Source: Vibrio sp. RE88
Lineage (GTDB): Bacteria > Pseudomonadota > Gammaproteobacteria > Enterobacterales > Vibrionaceae
Length of the DNA stretch: 64,000 nt
Direction: 5' to 3'
Assembly: GCF_013113835.1 (NCBI RefSeq)
Contig: NZ_VTYQ01000002.1
Location: forward strand, 372,001-436,000
The translations under genes and the position numbers were made by a program. Shown piece by piece: positions 44,803-53,676 of this stretch (within the stretch, counting starts at the first letter, position 1; each line of letters starts with the position of its first letter). The notes under the pieces are model-generated. The model did no database searches and had not been told where the DNA came from. It was given only the letters and a program-made list of their open reading frames with translations.

Positions 44803-46536
44803 GTGTTTAAAAGTGTGAAGAAGTCGGTTACGAGTACGATTGCGAAAGCGATGGTGCTCATTTTGTCGTTGTCGATAGCCACAACTAGTTTTGCGATCAT
44901 CACCTTAGCGTCGAGTTTGAACGATGCAGAAGCGGTGAACGTTGCAGGTTCGATGCGTATGCAAAGTTACCGATTAGCGCACGACATTCAGATCATGTCA
45001 GTTGACTACGCGGCACATATCGACATGTTTGAGCGTTCGATTTACTCACCATCAATGAAAGCGCTTCAAAGTTGGACAGTGCCGGAAGACATAACCCACG
45101 ATTACTACCGTTTGATCATCCGATGGCATGAATTGAAGGAAGTGCTCGGCAGCCATGATAGAGAACGTTATCTCATCCTGGTTGCGGGCTTTGTTAATCA
45201 GATAGATGCCTTTGTGTTCAAACTGCAAAACTTCTCCGAACAAAAGCTGATCAAACTGGCTTGGGCTGGCGGAATGGGACTGGGCGGGATCTTGATTGTC
45301 AGTATTTTCGTTGTTCATTACATTCGCAAGCAAATTGTTAAGCCACTCAATGCCTTAGTGTTCGCAAGTGAACAAATTCAGTCGCGTTCATTTGATGTCT
45401 CTCTTAATGTCTCCAGTGATAACGAAATGGGGATTCTGACCCGCACATTCAATAATATGGCGGCTGATCTCGGCAAGCTGTATCGTGGGCTTGAGCATGC
45501 CGTCAACGAGAAAACCCAGAAGCTGCAACATGCAAATAATTCCCTTCAGGTTTTATATAACTCTTCTCAGGAGTTAACTGCATCAAGGATCACCCAAGAA
45601 AATTTTGAAGCGATACTTCAGCACCTCGCCAGCCTTGAAGGAATACGAGCGGTGAGATTAGAGATCAGAGAAAAAGGTGAGAAAACCCTGACTCTCACTG
45701 AAGGTGAGGAGTGCTTAGGTTGTGATTCAGATTGTCAGCGAAAGGCGCTATCACTTGATGGGCAGGAGCTTGGTACTTTGTATTGGAAAGTAGCTCTTCC
45801 TTGTCCAGACCCTGCTCTGATTGATAACTTTGTCCAAATAATTTCTCGCGCTATTTACTATAATCAAGCGCAGAGACAAGCTGAACAATTGCTGCTAATG
45901 GAAGAAAGGGCGACCATTGCGCGTGAGCTGCATGATTCACTGGCCCAAGCGCTTTCGTATCTCAAGATTCAAGTTTCTCTGTTAAAACGTGGCATGAGTA
46001 AATTGCCCGAGTCTGCACAGCTTGATAAAACGCAACCAATCTTGCTAGAGCTCGATACTGGTCTTTCCTCGGCGTACACTCAGCTTAGAGAGTTGTTGAC
46101 GACGTTTAGGCTGACCATCAAAGAAGGCAGCTTCGGTCATGCTTTGCAAGAGATGACCGTGCAACTGGGAGAACAAACAGAATCGGACATCGTTCTGATT
46201 AATGAACTTTCATCAATTGAATTAGATGCAAACCAACAAGTACACTTGTTGCAGTTAATTCGTGAAGCCACCATCAATGCGATTAAGCATGCTCAAGCTT
46301 CAACGATAGAGATTCAGTGCTGCGAAAACGACACTACCGTTACCGTTTCAGTGAAAGATGACGGTGTTGGATTTGACAGGAGCGTTGAAAAAGTGAACCA
46401 CTATGGCTTGAGCATTATGAAGGAACGAGCTTCGCGTCTGAATGGCCAGTTACAGGTGAAAACCGCGATACATTCTGGCTGTGAAATTTTATTAGAATAT
46501 CCAAAGATTAAGGAACATAACATTGACAGAGTGTAG
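44803..46536 (+). CDS. narQ: Nitrate/nitrite sensor kinase, NarQ type
   Basis: Membrane sensor that controls nap through the NarP-like partner. The 577 residues contain TM1 (about 13-35), a periplasmic domain with the P-box residues GSMRMQSYRLAHD (49-61) that bind nitrate, TM2 (about 155-177), HAMP, a cysteine cluster CLGCDSDC, and a HisKA_3/HATPase core with H377 in ARELHDSLAQ. The start is GTG with AGGAG five bases upstream. It overlaps narP by 14 bases and is divergent from nap. Confidence 0.93.
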   Translation: MFKSVKKSVTSTIAKAMVLILSLSIATTSFAIITLASSLNDAEAVNVAGSMRMQSYRLAHDIQIMSVDYAAHIDMFERSIYSPSMKALQSWTVPEDITHDYYRLIIRWHELKEVLGSHDRERYLILVAGFVNQIDAFVFKLQNFSEQKLIKLAWAGGMGLGGILIVSIFVVHYIRKQIVKPLNALVFASEQIQSRSFDVSLNVSSDNEMGILTRTFNNMAADLGKLYRGLEHAVNEKTQKLQHANNSLQVLYNSSQELTASRITQENFEAILQHLASLEGIRAVRLEIREKGEKTLTLTEGEECLGCDSDCQRKALSLDGQELGTLYWKVALPCPDPALIDNFVQIISRAIYYNQAQRQAEQLLLMEERATIARELHDSLAQALSYLKIQVSLLKRGMSKLPESAQLDKTQPILLELDTGLSSAYTQLRELLTTFRLTIKEGSFGHALQEMTVQLGEQTESDIVLINELSSIELDANQQVHLLQLIREATINAIKHAQASTIEIQCCENDTTVTVSVKDDGVGFDRSVEKVNHYGLSIMKERASRLNGQLQVKTAIHSGCEILLEYPKIKEHNIDRV

Positions 46537-47155
46537 AGTCTTGCTGGTGGATGATCACCCGCTAATGAGAAGAGGTATTCATCAGCTATTGAGCTTTGAA
46601 GATGAGTTTTCGGTTGTAGCTGAAGCGAGCAATGGTACTGATGCGGTAGCGCAAAATCATGAACATAAACCGGATTTGATCTTATTGGATCTCAACATGA
46701 AAGGCATGTCCGGGCTAGATACTCTTAATGCTCTTCGTGCTGACGAATGCGATGCCACCATTGTCATTCTGACGGTCTCTGATAGCCCGGCTGACATTGA
46801 AGCTATTGTTAAGGCTGGCGCAGATGGTTATCTGCTCAAAGATACTGAGCCTGATGAGCTGGTTGAACTGTTGAAATCTTCGTTACAAGGTAACAAAGCG
46901 TACAGCAAAGAAGTTATCAAATACTTGGCAGAAAGAGAAAACATCAGTGACGTGTTTGACGATCTTACCGATCGTGAAATGCAGATTTTAAGAGAGGTTG
47001 CGAAGGGCTATCGGAACAAGCAAATCGCGGACAGCTTGTTTATTTCCGAGTCAACGGTGAAGGTTCATATGAAGAGCTTATTGAAAAAGCTTAAAGTGCC
47101 ATCGCGTACCGCAGCAACCGTATTGTATCTTGAGCGCTACGGCGAAACAAAATAG
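46523..47155 (+). CDS. narP: Nitrate/nitrite response regulator, NarP type
   Basis: A 210-residue two-domain regulator. The receiver has D56 in LILLDLNM, with the conserved lysine in YLLKDTEP. The C-terminal LuxR-type HTH runs LTDREMQILREVAKGYRNKQ and SESTVKVHMKSLLKKL. No ATG is available at the 5' end; the TTG start has AAGGA eight bases upstream and overlaps the sensor gene by 14 bases. Probable target is the divergent napF promoter. Confidence 0.92.
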   Translation: MTECRVLLVDDHPLMRRGIHQLLSFEDEFSVVAEASNGTDAVAQNHEHKPDLILLDLNMKGMSGLDTLNALRADECDATIVILTVSDSPADIEAIVKAGADGYLLKDTEPDELVELLKSSLQGNKAYSKEVIKYLAERENISDVFDDLTDREMQILREVAKGYRNKQIADSLFISESTVKVHMKSLLKKLKVPSRTAATVLYLERYGETK

Positions 47156-47176
47156 CCAGTTACAGAAAACATGAAA

Positions 47177-47199
47177 AAGGGCGCTCAATGAGCGCCCTT
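47177..47199. terminator. Bidirectional terminator between narP and dcuC
   Basis: AAGGGCGCTC-AAT-GAGCGCCCTT, a ten-pair perfect stem. It lies between the convergent genes. Confidence 0.9.
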
Positions 47200-47216
47200 A
47201 CTATTTGTGACTCGAT

Positions 47217-48584
47217 CTAAGCTGACATCGGAACCAAGACTAACGTCCCGATTATAACCGTGATCAGGCCGCACAGGACGGGCACTGACGTACGTTTAAC
47301 CACCTCAAATGGGCTGATTTTACCCATACCCGATGTCGCCACGACAACGCCAGAGACTGGCGAAACAGTACGGCCCAAGTTAGACGCTTGAAGCATAGGT
47401 ATGATTAAGAAGGCTGGGTTTAAGCCCATCTTTGCTGCTAGGGCAGGCGCTAACTCAACAAACGCGTAGAAGGGCGCGTTACCTGAGCCGGTCGCAATTG
47501 CAGCAGCAACGGTTAGGCCTGTCAGTATTAGCATGAGTGCAATGCCTCCTGCTCCTGCTGTTTCAGCAAGGTGAAGCAGGTTATCAATGGCGCCAATTGA
47601 CATCAGACCTTGGGCAAATACACCTGCCGCGACCAATAGCATCACCACGCCTTTAAATGCATCGGCCATTCCTTGATAGCAAGACTCTAAATCCTCTAGT
47701 GTCTCTTTGCCTTTAAATCGTTTAGTGACAAAGTCGATAAGGGCACCAATAAAAATCGACAGAACTACAATGGTATAGATGTCCAGTTTTAGACCTGGAA
47801 TAGTGCGACCATTGAACAGAAACACACCGATGATAGGTAGAAACGGTAACACGGCGTAGTACGATGGCGATTTAACCTCGATTTCAGACACATCAACGCG
47901 TTCCATTGGCGAGTTATCTTTCTTATCCAGATACTTGTTCCAAAAGAATGCCGCGGCTGCCATGACGATAATGGCGCAAATAGAGACTGGTAGAACGGTC
48001 TGTACGGCAAACACATCCAAATCCAACCCTGATTTCTCCGCTGCGATAACTACGTCACCCGAAGTTGGAGAAAGGATGATCGCCGCTGGTGATGCACACA
48101 CGGCCACGGCTGCTGGACGAGAAATTCCCATCGCTGTCATCATCGGGAATAGAGTCGCCATTAACAGGACGCCCAAGCCAGTGGCAGAGCTCACCGCTAG
48201 GGACATAAGACACGCTACAATGTAAGCAGCAACAAGCAGAACATAAGGTGATTTGATGACAGAAAGAGGTTTAGAAAACTGTTTAACAACGACGTTATTA
48301 GCACCGATGTGTGTCATGTAAGATGCAAAGCCACAAAGCAACATGATTTGCATACCCAAACCACCACCGCGGTATTGGAGCATATATTTTACGTACTCCA
48401 GAGCATCGGTAAATAGATTACCGGTCGAAGCGATTTTTGATGGTAGAACCGTGTGGCCAATGAGGCCGGTTAGAATAAGAAGTAAAACACCTGCTGTTAA
48501 AAGTACACCCGCAGGTTTGTAACCTTTAACAATGAAATAGCCGACCGCCACAGTGACGACTAACCCTATTAAGAGCTCCAGCAT
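47217..48584 (-). CDS. dcuC: C4-dicarboxylate transporter DcuC
   Basis: Inner-membrane carrier that exchanges or exports C4-dicarboxylates such as succinate during anaerobic growth. The 455 residues form roughly 12 TMs with the family pattern: MLELLIGLVVTVAVGYFIV at the start, GGGLGMQIMLLCGFASYMTH, ISRPAAVAVCASPAAIILSP and the end SVPVLCGLITVIIG. ATG 48584 has AAGG eight bases upstream; a GTG nine bases further up is unlikely. The placement next to nap and narQP fits anaerobic metabolism. Confidence 0.93.
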   Translation of the reverse strand: MLELLIGLVVTVAVGYFIVKGYKPAGVLLTAGVLLLILTGLIGHTVLPSKIASTGNLFTDALEYVKYMLQYRGGGLGMQIMLLCGFASYMTHIGANNVVVKQFSKPLSVIKSPYVLLVAAYIVACLMSLAVSSATGLGVLLMATLFPMMTAMGISRPAAVAVCASPAAIILSPTSGDVVIAAEKSGLDLDVFAVQTVLPVSICAIIVMAAAAFFWNKYLDKKDNSPMERVDVSEIEVKSPSYYAVLPFLPIIGVFLFNGRTIPGLKLDIYTIVVLSIFIGALIDFVTKRFKGKETLEDLESCYQGMADAFKGVVMLLVAAGVFAQGLMSIGAIDNLLHLAETAGAGGIALMLILTGLTVAAAIATGSGNAPFYAFVELAPALAAKMGLNPAFLIIPMLQASNLGRTVSPVSGVVVATSGMGKISPFEVVKRTSVPVLCGLITVIIGTLVLVPMSA

Positions 48585-48889
48585 AGATATCACCTTAAGA
48601 TATGAAAATTATATAAAAACTGTTTCAAACTATGACAAGGAATGTACATAAAACTATGCTGTGGCACGAGTGCTAGTTAAACTTCTGATGATCTAGAGCA
48701 ATAAATTGGTTGTCTTATTAAAAATGGCGAATAATGTTGTGATGGTTTGGTGTTTTAGATGTTATTAATAGTTTGAAAGGCATATGAAGATGTTTAAAAA
48801 TGATAGAAATATCACATGTGGATGCTTAAATTGAACGGGCAGCAAGGCAAACAAAGCGCTCACCTATATTTGGCATCAGAGAGGTAGAA

Positions 48890-49684
48890 CTAGCCAGTTC
48901 GCTCAATTGATGTGGGATAAATAGCTTCTGATGCCGCGAGAAAATAGCCTTGATACATATCGACATTAAGAGGCTGCATTGCTAAATGCTGCTCCTGTGT
49001 TTCTATCCCTTCCACTACCACTTTGGCACCGACCCGTTTGGCCAGCTCAATTCCAGACACCAAAGCATTTTCTGAACCGTCCATGTATTGCAAAAGTAGG
49101 GAGCGATCCATCTTGATTATATTCGGTTGAAGCGTTTCCACTCGCTCGCGATTGGAAGCTTCGACGCCGTAATCATCAATCGCAATGTTAAACCCGTACT
49201 GATTAAGGCGATGTATCGCCAGCTTCAAACTAGCTTCGTTATCAGCCGTCATCTCAACGATTTCCATCACGATTTGCGAGCTGCAGATGTTTAAAGCCTT
49301 TAAGCGTCTTGCTAACAATCCATTCTTTAAATCTTCAACGGCTAAATGGCGACTGGCAGAAGGGAGTACATTCAAGAAAAGCTTTTGCTTGCAATAGACA
49401 GATTGGGAGAAATTTCGGATATGGATAACGCGACTTAGGCGCTCAACATTCAGCTTATCTGAGTATGAAATCTCTTCTGATTGAAAGAACAAATCGGGTC
49501 GAATGAATTCTCCTTGGCTATCAAGAATTCGAACTAACGCTTCTACTCCGATAACTTTGTTGGCGATGTCGAATATTGGTTGATAAACACTACTTAAAGT
49601 TAGGCCTTGGTAATGACCAATAAACTGATAGTTTTCATTGACAGAAAGGCAGTCACTGAAGTGTTTTTTTGTAGATAGAATCAT
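48890..49684 (-). CDS. EAL domain protein (c-di-GMP phosphodiesterase)
   Basis: A 264-residue protein consisting almost only of an EAL domain, with no sensor or TM. The motif is EALVR near residue 48, followed by FLNVLPSASRH, EIVEMT, IDDYGVEASN, IIKMDRS and VVEGIETQEQ. All metal-binding acidic residues appear present, although DDYGVE departs from the usual DDFGTG. The activity is likely phosphodiesterase, but regulatory binding is possible. Confidence 0.88.
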   Translation of the reverse strand: MILSTKKHFSDCLSVNENYQFIGHYQGLTLSSVYQPIFDIANKVIGVEALVRILDSQGEFIRPDLFFQSEEISYSDKLNVERLSRVIHIRNFSQSVYCKQKLFLNVLPSASRHLAVEDLKNGLLARRLKALNICSSQIVMEIVEMTADNEASLKLAIHRLNQYGFNIAIDDYGVEASNRERVETLQPNIIKMDRSLLLQYMDGSENALVSGIELAKRVGAKVVVEGIETQEQHLAMQPLNVDMYQGYFLAASEAIYPTSIERTG

Positions 49685-49909
49685 ATTTATTAACCGACAT
49701 GCAGCGTATCAAATGAGTTAATGAAGCGTATCGATATTAGGAGATGTCAGTTATGGGGACGTCTTTACCGTTACGCTTAAAAACTGTTAAACCATTCATA
49801 AATAATGGTTATTGTTTATGTTATTAATATACGTAAAACAATAAACGCCGTGCGCTAAAAAGAGTAGCGCTAAAGTCGATTACAGACTAATTTCGAGAGC
49901 GATGTCTCT

Positions 49910-50698
49910 TTATCTTTCGTCAAAGAAATCTTTGTTACGAATATATTTTGTCATCAAGTGGTATGAAAACGGACGAATTAGCCAGGATCCGATTGATCGG
50001 CCCAGTCGCATCAAAGTCGGTGTGTTCTCATAAATACGACCATTATAGAGCCAAAGCACCTTGCCTACATGCCAGTAAAACAAAGGTAAAGGAGGGAGAA
50101 AAGTAACGATATCGAGATCGCAGCAAATACGATACGTTTTATGGCTGAGCTTGTAGTGACTTTTAAATCCATATCCACCAATGGACGGTTGACCAAAGGT
50201 GACAACACGTTTGATGGATTTTGGAAATTGTTTTTCAAACGCGTCTGCAAGGACACATCCTATCGCTCCACCCGAAGAATGACCGGTAAAGGTTAGACGT
50301 TTTCCTTGCTCAATGAGCGGGACTAGGACAGAAGAGAGTTGCTCATATACGCTAGCACCAAGCTTGTCATTCTTATGCAGCGGCAGACTCTCTTGAAAGA
50401 TGAGGTAGTGGTAGCCCGCATGAATGGCGTAGTTGAGGTTAAGCTGCTTGCACCTTCGTTTCCAAAGGGCAAGATTGAGTATCCAGTCCCAAGGATTATG
50501 GGAGCCTTTGATAACCACAATGACTTCTTCACTTTCGTTGGACCAGAGCACGCGCATCATGGGTTTGCCAAATCGATTGGCAATAACGCGTTGTCCGTTA
50601 GGTGCAAAGCCATATCGTGTCTGTTTCAAGACTCTGGAGTACGCCAGATTACATAAAACGGCGTAACGTTCATATTGATAACGTTTTAGTTTCTTCAC
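49910..50698 (-). CDS. Lipase, class 3 family
   Basis: A 262-residue alpha/beta-hydrolase with the nucleophile elbow TGHSSGGAIGCVLADAF in the middle, and FRGSHNPWDWILNL-like block (here IVVIKGSHNPWDWILNLALW) ahead of it. The acid and histidine of the triad are probably DLDIVTFLPP and FSYHLMTKY near the C-terminus. No signal peptide is visible, so it may be intracellular. The start is GTG. Monocistronic. Confidence 0.82.
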   Translation of the reverse strand: MKKLKRYQYERYAVLCNLAYSRVLKQTRYGFAPNGQRVIANRFGKPMMRVLWSNESEEVIVVIKGSHNPWDWILNLALWKRRCKQLNLNYAIHAGYHYLIFQESLPLHKNDKLGASVYEQLSSVLVPLIEQGKRLTFTGHSSGGAIGCVLADAFEKQFPKSIKRVVTFGQPSIGGYGFKSHYKLSHKTYRICCDLDIVTFLPPLPLFYWHVGKVLWLYNGRIYENTPTLMRLGRSIGSWLIRPFSYHLMTKYIRNKDFFDER

Positions 50699-50790
50699 AC
50701 TTAGCCCACGATGCGGTTCACTGTTTGATTATGGTCGAAGAACGTGAAATTGCGATGACACCGCAATAAGTGCAATGAAGTTGGGGTGGG

Positions 50791-51426
50791 TTAGCTCAGC
50801 TGAACGACAGAGTAGAGCTGAATGTATTTACGAACCAGTTGTTGATCAGTTGAGCGTCTAAGAGGGTGGGTGAACTTAACGAAATAGGGGCTCAAGCCGA
50901 AGTGATGTTCTAACGAACAAGCGAGTTGTGACTCACTTTCGTATAAGCTGATCCCCTGCAATTTATATTGGTCTATCTCATCGGGTAATTGTCCCGTCCA
51001 CCAATGAAGCAATTCTCTACTCTGCTTATTTCGGGAAATCCAATGATCGCTGATTAATAACAAGAGATCATTAGGCTGAATAGCAAACGCGTATTCTTCT
51101 TGCCAGTTTGTTACCGCCTTAAATAACTTTTGCCGACAGTTGCTTCCCGCACTCAATAAATGTGAAGAAAGGATCCAGACAGTGCCAGCGTCAGATGTCA
51201 CTCTATAGTGGTGAGGTTGTTCCGTACTTGAGTGAGACTCTAGCGCCACATATTCGCAGTGGTGACCGAATTCAGTCAACGTTCGGGATAAACGTCGAGA
51301 AAATGCCAAGCTCAGGTGGTGCTCACTCATCCCTTTGTTGTGGATCGTCGGATAATGTTTTTCACACAGCTTCATACAATCTGCCTGAAATTCATTCACA
51401 CTCTGAATTAGCACATCTAGTAGCAA
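50791..51426 (-). CDS. Hypothetical protein
   Basis: A protein of about 211 residues that I do not recognise. It is rich in Trp, His and Ser with no TM, signal peptide or cysteine motif. Segments such as HHLSLAFSRRLSRTLTEFGH and LLLLISDHWISRNKQSRELL suggest a helical globular protein. No ATG exists near the 5' end. The TTG at 51426 has GGAGAG five bases upstream and is preferred to a TTG five codons up. It overlaps nothing and has no evident partner. Confidence 0.5.
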   Translation of the reverse strand: MLLDVLIQSVNEFQADCMKLCEKHYPTIHNKGMSEHHLSLAFSRRLSRTLTEFGHHCEYVALESHSSTEQPHHYRVTSDAGTVWILSSHLLSAGSNCRQKLFKAVTNWQEEYAFAIQPNDLLLLISDHWISRNKQSRELLHWWTGQLPDEIDQYKLQGISLYESESQLACSLEHHFGLSPYFVKFTHPLRRSTDQQLVRKYIQLYSVVQLS

Positions 51427-51528
51427 GACTTCTCTCCACAAGTCGATATTTACACAATGAAGATTAGCATGTGAAAGTATTATTTAGTTACACTTAGTCT
51501 GAAAAATATTGAGTATGGTTAAGGGTTT

Positions 51529-51786
51529 ATGTCTAAGATTGAATTTACATCACAACAAAAACAAGCGATGTCATCTGCGTTATTGCGATATTTGGAAGAT
51601 GAGCTAAATATAGAAATTGGTCAGTTTGATGCAGAATTTATGATGGATTTCATTATAGAAGCGTTTGGTCCGGCATTTTATAACAAGGGGCTAACGGATG
51701 CGCAGACGGTCATGCAACGGAAAATGATGGATATTGCTGACGAGATTTACGAGATTTACGAGATTGAGCAAGTCAGTGAGTATTAA
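51529..51786 (+). CDS. DUF2164 family protein
   Basis: An 85-residue acidic protein fitting DUF2164: IEFTSQQKQAMSSALLRYLE, then ELNIEIGQFDAEFMMDFII, GPAFYNKGLTDAQTVMQRKM, and an acidic C-terminal helix. Near the end GAGATTTAC repeats, giving EIYEIYEIE. Function unknown. AAGG is found upstream of the ATG. Confidence 0.85.
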   Translation: MSKIEFTSQQKQAMSSALLRYLEDELNIEIGQFDAEFMMDFIIEAFGPAFYNKGLTDAQTVMQRKMMDIADEIYEIYEIEQVSEY

Positions 51787-51948
51787 GTTATTAACGGCGA
51801 TGAAAAAGTTCCTTCAAAAAATTTGAATGACTTAATCAAATTCACTCCGTTTCCCGAATGTAAAGAATAGTAAATAATCTGTTATAGAAATAAGGGAGAC
51901 GATAGTCTCGTTGAAAAAGAGAAGCATTCAACATTTGGAATTGGCGCA

Positions 51949-52488
51949 ATGAGTTCAGAAGTAAAGAATTACAACCCTGTAGCGCGGGGAATCCATTGGA
52001 TATCAGCAATTGTCATTATCGGTATGTTTGCTATTGGTCTATGGATGGTTGACCTAACTTATTACAGTGAATGGTATAAGACCGCCCCACATTGGCACAA
52101 ATCGGTAGGTATCTTACTGGCTGGCCTGACAGTATTTCGCTTTGTTTGGAAGCACGTAACGCCTTCTCCAAAAGTTGAAGGTAAAGCGTATGAAATTCTC
52201 GGCGCAAAGTTAGTTCACTTAGCTATGTACCTTGTTTTGATTGTACTTTTTGCATCGGGTTACCTTATTTCTACCGAAGATGGCAGAGGTATCGACGTCT
52301 TCAACTGGTTTACTGTCCCAGGACTTGGCGCTTTGTTTGAGAATCAAGCCGATCTTTCAGGTGAGATTCACTTTTACGCCGCCTGGGCACTTATTTTAAT
52401 GGCAGCCGTTCATGCTTTGGCTGCTATCAAACATCACGTGATTAACAAAGACAATACGCTACGCAAGATGATAGGAGCTTCGAAATGA
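51949..52488 (+). CDS. cybB: Cytochrome b561 family protein
   Basis: A 179-residue inner-membrane diheme cytochrome with four TMs. Paired heme histidines are at IHWISAI (TM1), HWHKSVGI (TM2), VHLAMYLVLIVL (TM3) and AVHALAAIKHH (TM4). It may oxidise ubiquinol or return electrons to the membrane. It overlaps the yceI-like gene by four bases (ATGA), the same pairing as in E. coli. Confidence 0.9.
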   Translation: MSSEVKNYNPVARGIHWISAIVIIGMFAIGLWMVDLTYYSEWYKTAPHWHKSVGILLAGLTVFRFVWKHVTPSPKVEGKAYEILGAKLVHLAMYLVLIVLFASGYLISTEDGRGIDVFNWFTVPGLGALFENQADLSGEIHFYAAWALILMAAVHALAAIKHHVINKDNTLRKMIGASK

Positions 52489-53054
52489 AAAAAACGTTAT
52501 TTGCTACCGGACTAGCTATGGCAATGGCATTGCCATTTGGTGCAAGCGCAGCGGACTACGTAATTGACAACAAAGGTGCACACGCATCTGTTAACTTTAA
52601 AGTAAGTCACTTAGGCTACAGCTTTATCAAAGGTCGTTTTAATACATTTGAAGGTGACTTTTCTTACGACCCGGCAAACATTGCTGCATCCAAAGTGGAT
52701 GTAACAATTGACACCACGAGCCTAGATTCAAACCATGCTGAGCGTGATAAGCACATCCGCAGCTCAGACTTTATCGATGCATCTAAATTTTCTACAGCAA
52801 CATTTAAAAGTACTAGTGTGGCAGATAAAGGTGACGGCAAGCTGGAAGTGAAAGGTGATCTAAATCTTCACGGTGTAACAAAAACAATTACTATTGATGC
52901 TGAGTTCATTGGCGCTGGTCAAGACCCTTGGGGTGGTGAGCGTGCTGGTTTCTTAGGTACAACTCGTCTGGAACTCGCTGATTTCGACATCCCTGTAATG
53001 GGTGCTTCAAGCTACGTTGATATGGAGCTTCACGTAGAAGGTATTAAGAAGTAA
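52485..53054 (+). CDS. yceI: YceI family periplasmic lipid-binding protein
   Basis: A 189-residue secreted lipocalin-like protein. The signal peptide ends at ASA (residue 22), followed by YVIDNKGAHASVNFKVSHLG. Other family blocks are FNTFEGDFSYDPANI, SLDSNHAERDKHIRSSDF, GDLNLHGVTKTITI and GFLGTTRLELADFDIPV. YceI proteins bind isoprenoid lipids such as polyprenols or ubiquinone-like molecules. GGAG is upstream of the ATG. Confidence 0.93.
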   Translation: MKKTLFATGLAMAMALPFGASAADYVIDNKGAHASVNFKVSHLGYSFIKGRFNTFEGDFSYDPANIAASKVDVTIDTTSLDSNHAERDKHIRSSDFIDASKFSTATFKSTSVADKGDGKLEVKGDLNLHGVTKTITIDAEFIGAGQDPWGGERAGFLGTTRLELADFDIPVMGASSYVDMELHVEGIKK

Positions 53055-53079
53055 TCCATTTACTGCTTAACGACAAAAT

Positions 53080-53108
53080 AGCCCCCAACTTCCGTTGGGG
53101 GCTTTTTG
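53080..53108 (+). terminator. Terminator after yceI
   Basis: GCCCCCAAC-TTCC-GTTGGGGGC, a nine-pair stem with a following T run. Confidence 0.95.
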
Positions 53109-53139
53109 GTCAAGCGACTTATTTCCTGATCAAAATACG

Positions 53140-53676
53140 CTAGACTGATTCAAGCTGTGTGCTGTTGTTTACGATAGTTACCCTGTCACTATAAACAGTG
53201 CGTAACGCCTTCAATACATCTTCTCTTGTTACTACTCCGACGAACTTTCCATTGTCTAGAACCGGTAATACATGAGGTTTGTGAACCTTGATGCTTTTCG
53301 CTCGTTCCTCAAGTGAGAGTGATGTAAAGGTCGTGGCTATTCCAATGCTGGTTGTTGGGTATAGTTGTTCTTTATCGATACAAAGATATTCCGCGACATC
53401 AATTAACTTATCATTCACGCTGATAGCGATAACATCTCTCGACATCAAATCCACGACTTTTTGGCCTTCAATCGGGATATAGTCCTGACACCATAAATCG
53501 ACCATGACATCGTGAACGGAAAAGAAACCGATCAAGCGTTCTTCTGCATCTACAACCGGTGCACTCACCACATGATTATCTAGCAAAGTATCGATGGCCG
53601 CGGGAGTGCACATTTCAGGCGTTAACGTGACCGGATCATTGTTCATAATGTCTTTAACGAATAATAGATTGTTCAT
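53140..53676 (-). other. Possible internal start giving a free CBS-pair protein
   Basis: Within the FocA-CBS gene an ATG (MNNLLFVKDIM) preceded by GCTAAGGAAACCACC, a strong Shine-Dalgarno at seven bases, would make a 178-residue CBS-only protein in the same frame. This may be functional or a relic of a two-gene ancestor. Sequence evidence only. Confidence 0.45.

Noticed and set aside
51748..51778. GAGATTTAC repeat at the end of the DUF2164 gene as a tandem-repeat locus
   Set aside because: Only two and a half copies, in frame, coding for the acidic helix.
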